A stretch of 8,776 nt of DNA from JBFMGD01 sp040751775 (GTDB taxonomy: Bacteria > Bacillota > Dethiobacteria > DTU022): positions 1-8,776 of the forward strand of contig JBFMGD010000069.1 of assembly GCA_040751775.1 (NCBI GenBank), in the 5' to 3' direction. Shown here piece by piece: positions 6,717 through 8,776 of this stretch. The position numbers were made by a program, and so were the translations under genes. The first letter of the stretch is position 1; each line of letters starts with the position of its first letter. Under the pieces are notes generated by a model that was given only the letters and a program-made list of their open reading frames with translations, had not been told where the DNA came from and did no database searches.

Positions 6717-6799
6717 TATTACATAAATTGTCCAAATTTCAGATTTTGGATGACCTGGTGTGTGTAGTACTTTTGCGGATAAAGCCGGGGCGTTCGCGG

Positions 6800-7170
6800 T
6801 TAACCGGCCGGGAGCCGGTGAAGAGCTGGACGGCATACCAACAAGGGTGAATCCTATCCCTAGCAAAATAAACGAGGGGGAAGCGTCAAACCGTTCAATC
6901 GGAAAGCAGGTGCGATGCAACAAGAGGGCGCCGGTAATGAATAAGGCTCCGGTTAAAACGAGGTAAAGGTTCCGCCGTGGATAATTCAGCAAAATACCGG
7001 CGCAGAAACCGGTAGCAGTCATACCCAGTAAGGCGAAAAAGGGGAACTGCCCCCCGGATCAGCAGCAGCAGGGGTGTGTATTCCTAGAAGATCACTGCCA
7101 CTTGATGGACGGCCAGGGAAATAACGGCCACGAGCAGGATTATCAGCCTGCCGCGCGCCGCGCCGAACCG
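6800..7170 (-). pseudogene. Broken multi-helix membrane protein gene, family not recognised
   Basis: On the - strand three pieces join. RFGAARGRLIILLVAVISLA with VHQVAVIF ends at TAG 7086-7084. EYTPLLLLIRGAVPLF continues in the same frame. After a one-base shift near 7040-7050 (a run of G, C and T homopolymers) the frame goes on as ALLGMTATGFCAGILLNYPR, LYLVLTGALFITGALLLH and PSFILLGIGFTLVG. The pieces are strongly hydrophobic and alternate with short basic loops, like successive helices of one protein. One stop and one frameshift break it, and neither end has a proper start. I cannot name the family. The frameshift lies in homopolymers, so sequencing error is possible for that part, though not obviously for the TAG. 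Confidence 0.5.
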
Positions 7171-7188
7171 GGACAAGCAGGCCAAATA

Positions 7189-7446
7189 GCAAGCACGCCG
7201 GAAGTGAAGGTCTACCCGACAGTGGATCGGGTAATTGCGCTGATTAAAGACTCGGGAATTAAGTATACCGTCTGGCCGTTGGAAACCACCATGGAAGACG
7301 AGCTCGACCGGTTGCTGGCGATCGTCAAGGAAGCCCAGCTGGCCTGCACGGCAGCCGGGGCGGCACGGGTTTTGTCGGTGGTAAAGGTCGATTACGGCAC
7401 CAGGGATGTGACCATTGATGAAAAAGTGGGCCAATACCGGGCGTAG
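7189..7446 (+). pseudogene. Thiamine-binding protein (COG0011/DUF77, MTH1187 family), N-terminus lost
   Basis: The frame from about 7189 reads STPEVKVYPTVDRVIALIKD, SGIKYTVWPLETTMEDELDR and GAARVLSVVKVDYG, ending VTIDEKVGQYRA at TAG 7444-7446. The VDRVI-x-x-I-x-x-SG, P-x-ETT-x-x-x-ELD and VTIDEK-x-x-x-YR elements are those of the small thiamine-binding proteins, about 100 residues, that are often encoded with thiamine-precursor ABC transporters. The first strand (normally beginning near 'M-x-x-V-x-x-Q-V-x-P') is missing. The frame runs back to TTG 7102, but that part is the antisense of the membrane-protein fragment and has no ribosome site. The 3' end overlaps the start of the permease fragment by 29 nt, preserving the original operon joint. 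Confidence 0.75.
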
Positions 7447-7543
7447 CCTGCCGGCGGCTTTCCTGCTGCTGGCGCTGATCGGATTATAGGAACTGGTGAG
7501 CAAAACCGCGGGAATCCCCGCGTACCGGCTGCCGGGGCAGGGT
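7418..7543 (+). pseudogene. First ~40 codons of an ABC transporter permease (NitT/TauT/thiamine-precursor type), with a nonsense codon
   Basis: ATG 7418 overlaps the COG0011 gene end in another frame. It reads MKKWANTGRSLPAAFLLLAL-IGL, then TAG 7487-7489, then ELVSKTAGIPAYRLP. Permeases of this group start with a basic head, one helix, and 'W-E-L-x-x-x-x-x-G-I-P-x-Y-x-L-P-x-P'. The TAG sits exactly where the conserved Trp of 'WELV' belongs (TGG to TAG). After about 7543 the permease homology stops and ATPase sequence begins in another frame, so the rest of the gene is deleted. Confidence 0.75.
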
Positions 7544-7860
7544 TCGCCCACTATTACCCCAGGCAGTTGTCCGGCGGCATGCAGCAGCGGGCTGCCCTGC
7601 TCCGGACCATCCTGGTTGAGAGCGACCTGCTATTGTTGGATGAACCGTTCGGCACGCTGGACGCCCTTACCCGGGAAAGACTGCAGGAGTGGCTGCTCGG
7701 TATTTGGGAACGCTTCAAGCGCTCCGTGCTCTTCGTCACGCACAGCATCGATGAAGCGATCTACCTCTCCGACCGGATCTACATGGTTTCGGAGCGGCCG
7801 GGAAAGATCATTTTAAACCAGCCTGTCGAGCTGCCAGGGCCGTTAGCTGATGGTGTTTAA
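7537..7860 (+). pseudogene. C-terminal half of an ABC transporter ATPase (NitT/TauT/SsuB type)
   Basis: The frame from 7537 reads AGFAHYYPRQLSGGMQQRAA, with the ABC signature LSGGMQQR. Walker B follows as LLLLDEPFGTLDALTRERLQ, then the H-loop VLFVTHSIDEA and SDRIYMVSERPGKI. The order and wording are those of nitrate/taurine/thiamine-precursor importer ATPases. Walker A and the Q-loop, about 130 residues, are missing, so it cannot hydrolyse ATP by itself. TTG 7567 or ATG 7579 could start translation only inside the signature. The gene is fused to the permease fragment by an internal deletion. Its 3' end (TAA 7858-7860) overlaps the tail of the converging aminotransferase remnant by 18 nt. Confidence 0.88.
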
Positions 7861-8289
7861 AAATTTTTCCAGCCGCCGCAGGCCTTCCTGCAGCTCCTCC
7901 ATGGAGCAGGCGTAGGAGAGGCGGATATAGCCTTCGGCGCCGGGGCCGAAATCGATGCCCGGGGCCACCGCCACTTTCGCTTCTTCGAGGATCCGGAAGG
8001 CGAAGGCGAGGGAGTCGCCGGAATATTTATTTACATTCGCCGGCATATAGAAGGCGCCGGCCGGCATCTCCACCGGGGCGATGCCCATCCGGCGCAGCGC
8101 CTGGTAAAGGTAGCGGCGCCGCTAGTCGTAAGCGCGGAATCTTTCCGCCGGAACGGCCTTGTCTTCCTGCAGGGTGGCGATTCCGGCGGCCTGGATAAAC
8201 GAGCAGGCGCAGATAAAGAGGTTCTGCTACACCTTTTGCATCACGCGGACCAGGGAAAGGGGCGCGATCACGTAACCGAGGCGCCACCA
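7843..8289 (-). pseudogene. C-terminal third of a class-I/II PLP aminotransferase, with two TAG codons
   Basis: Reading on the - strand from about 8289 gives WRLGYVIAPLSLVRVMQKV, TAG (8229-8227), QNLFICACSFIQAAGIATLQ, then ERFRAYD, TAG (8124-8122), RRRYLYQALRRMGI and a long intact tail with PAGAFYMP and GAEGYIRLSYA to TAA 7845-7843. The segment 'GWRLGY-x-x-AP', 'N-x-x-x-x-x-x-SF-x-Q-A-x-x-x-AL' and 'G-x-x-x-R-x-S-x-A' is the C-terminal half of aspartate/alanine-type aminotransferases; the Arg in YIRLSYA would bind the substrate carboxylate. The PLP lysine and everything before it are gone. The stops replace residues usually Gln/His and Glu (CAG and GAG would each need one change). Some 100 intact tail codons follow. 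Confidence 0.88.
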
Positions 8290-8362
8290 TAAGTTTTTCA
8301 GTTCCTTCAATAATTGTTTTTGCAATCCGCTGTGTTTTTGCGCACTGGTTTTACCTCTTTGT

Positions 8363-8393
8363 CAACTTTGACAAATATATTTTGTCAAAGTTG
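8363..8393 (+). promoter_or_regulatory. Palindromic site, 13-bp arms, probable activator (enhancer) binding site
   Basis: CAACTTTGACAAA (8363-8375), TATAT spacer, TTTGTCAAAGTTG (8381-8393): a perfect inverted repeat with 13-bp arms. The 10-mer TTTTGTCAAA (8380-8389) recurs identically at 8449-8458, 69 bases on, and a partial copy TTTTGTC is at 8435-8441. The palindrome centre lies about 155 bases before the predicted sigma-54 start site, the usual place for an enhancer-binding protein. It lacks a T-run, so a terminator is less likely. Confidence 0.7.
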
Positions 8394-8506
8394 AAATATT
8401 ACTCACACTCAGTTAATAAGGGTCTTCTTTACGCTTTTGTCCATGAGATTTTGTCAAAAATGATAAAGACGATTATTTATAGGCCTTTGCTATAAGGTTT
8501 TGTATT

Positions 8507-8522
8507 TGGCACGCTAATTGCT
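8507..8522 (+). promoter_or_regulatory. Sigma-54 (RpoN) promoter, full consensus
   Basis: TGGCACGCTAATTGCT matches the -24/-12 consensus TGGCACR-N4-TTGCW at every defined position, with GG (8508-8509) and GC (8520-8521) correctly spaced. The start site is predicted near 8533, about 38 nt before the racemase ATG and upstream of its ribosome site. Confidence 0.88.
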
Positions 8523-8570
8523 TAGTAAATTGGCTAAATGCTGAAAAGAAATTTTTCGAGGTGGCTTTTT

Positions 8571-8776
8571 ATGGCACTGCACAGAACATGGCTTGAGATA
8601 AATAAAACACGTATTAAAAATAATTTTTCCAATATTAAAAAATTAATTTCAGAAAATACGTTATTTCTTGGAGTTGTCAAAGGAAATGCCTGGGGCCTGG
8701 GAACAGCCCCTTACGCAGCAACACTGGTAGAAGCGGGCGTCGATTGGCTCGCTACCGGCACCCTGGAAGACGCCCT
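8571..8776 (+). CDS. alr: Alanine racemase-family PLP enzyme (N-terminal part, runs off the window)
   Basis: ATG 8571 follows GAGGTGG (8558-8564) by six bases. The visible 68 codons show the family start R-x-W-L-E-I-N-x-x-x-I-x-x-N-x-x-x-I-K, then LGVVKGNAWGLG with the PLP-binding lysine at residue 37, then A-x-x-L-V-E-A-G-V-D-W-L-A-x-G-x-L-E-D-A. This is the fold-III TIM-barrel start of Alr-type racemases, which interconvert L- and D-amino acids in the cytoplasm. The usual lysine motif is VVKANAYGHG; here Ala, Tyr and His are replaced by Gly, Trp and Leu, so substrate preference may differ from alanine. The preceding sigma-54 promoter suggests conditional, possibly catabolic, use and not housekeeping wall synthesis. 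The first 120 nt are AT-rich compared with the rest of the window. Confidence 0.9.
   Translation, partial: MALHRTWLEINKTRIKNNFSNIKKLISENTLFLGVVKGNAWGLGTAPYAATLVEAGVDWLATGTLEDA

Larger units (their letters stand above)
8297..8570 (+). other. AT-rich intergenic region upstream of the racemase gene
   Basis: Composition changes sharply near 8290 from the GC-rich aminotransferase remnant to AT-rich sequence that continues into the racemase gene. I find no gene here. It holds a long palindrome, repeated TTTTGTC half-sites and a sigma-54 promoter, listed separately. A weak sigma-A-like pair, TTGTCA (8451-8456), 17 bases, TATTTA (8474-8479), also lies in it. Confidence 0.6.

Noticed and set aside
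6282..6767. 161-codon + strand frame across the exporter promoter
   Set aside because: It is antisense to the exporter and the aminotransferase fragment; its Pro/Ser/Thr-rich composition is typical of a shadow frame.
6740..6790. Metallo-beta-lactamase reading of 'VLHTPGHP' on the - strand
   Set aside because: Only the TPGH word fits; no other metal-binding motif is nearby and the flanks belong to other fragments.
8027..8290. 87-codon - strand frame over the aminotransferase remnant
   Set aside because: It is the wrong frame; the homologous frame is the one interrupted by the two TAGs.
8363..8393. Rho-independent terminator reading of the long palindrome
   Set aside because: The stem is AT-rich and neither strand has a T-run directly after it; position and repeated half-sites favour a protein-binding site.
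1..8776. Recoding of UGA or UAG as sense codons throughout the genome
   Set aside because: gerB and gerC end properly at TGA, and the Ger(x)C tail and two-helix gene end at TAG. The TAG-bearing genes are also truncated, so decay explains them.
1..8776. tRNA, rRNA, CRISPR arrays, transposases, riboswitches
   Set aside because: I looked for cloverleaf ends, repeat-spacer patterns, inverted terminal repeats and a TPP-type riboswitch near the transporter remnant and found nothing convincing by eye.

Overview
The window looks like chromosomal DNA of an endospore-forming, anaerobic Firmicute, possibly of the Desulfotomaculum/Pelotomaculum kind. The grounds are a GerA-type germinant receptor operon plus the tail of a second one, a remnant of the hydrogenase-maturation gene hypF, Shine-Dalgarno sites of the GGAG type, and a probable selenocysteine gene. 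The taxon is an inference; no rRNA or other marker is present.

Left part (1-1775, + strand). The window opens in the last codons of a Ger(x)C-like gene. A 79-residue two-helix membrane protein of the kind found with GerA-type receptors follows, then a sliver of hypF. Next is a flavin disulfide oxidoreductase of the sulfide:quinone reductase type (534-1688). Its frame holds one TGA at the C-terminal catalytic cysteine position, followed at the right distance by a hairpin with a GGUC loop. I read it as a selenoprotein, 384 residues with Sec335 paired with Cys155, not as a truncated 334-residue protein. A short shred of a diverged second copy of the same gene lies just after it.

Middle part (1797-5594, - strand). 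A complete gerA-gerB-gerC operon faces the left part tail to tail. The genes overlap (20 nt and 4 nt), and gerA starts at TTG behind a good ribosome binding site. gerA carries an in-frame TGA where the family has a membrane-helix glycine, so the receptor may be inactive or read through.

Right-middle part (5781-6621, - strand). A LysE/RhtB-type exporter is driven by a perfect TTGACA-17-TATAAT promoter. A 40-codon ORF is coupled to its stop by a TAATG overlap.

Gene graveyard (about 6630-8290). Fragments on alternating strands lie side by side: a class-III aminotransferase shred, a broken membrane protein, a truncated thiamine-binding (COG0011) protein, the first 40 codons of an ABC permease with a TAG, the second half of its ATPase, and the C-terminal third of a class-I/II aminotransferase with two TAG codons. 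The COG0011-permease-ATPase series is the wreck of one transporter operon that lost an internal block.

Right end (8290-8776, + strand). The DNA turns AT-rich. An alanine-racemase-family gene begins at 8571 behind a full-consensus sigma-54 promoter (8507-8522). A 13-bp-arm palindrome and repeated TTTTGTCAAA half-sites sit where an enhancer-binding activator would bind. With the UGA/SECIS oxidoreductase, this is the most interesting signal in the window.
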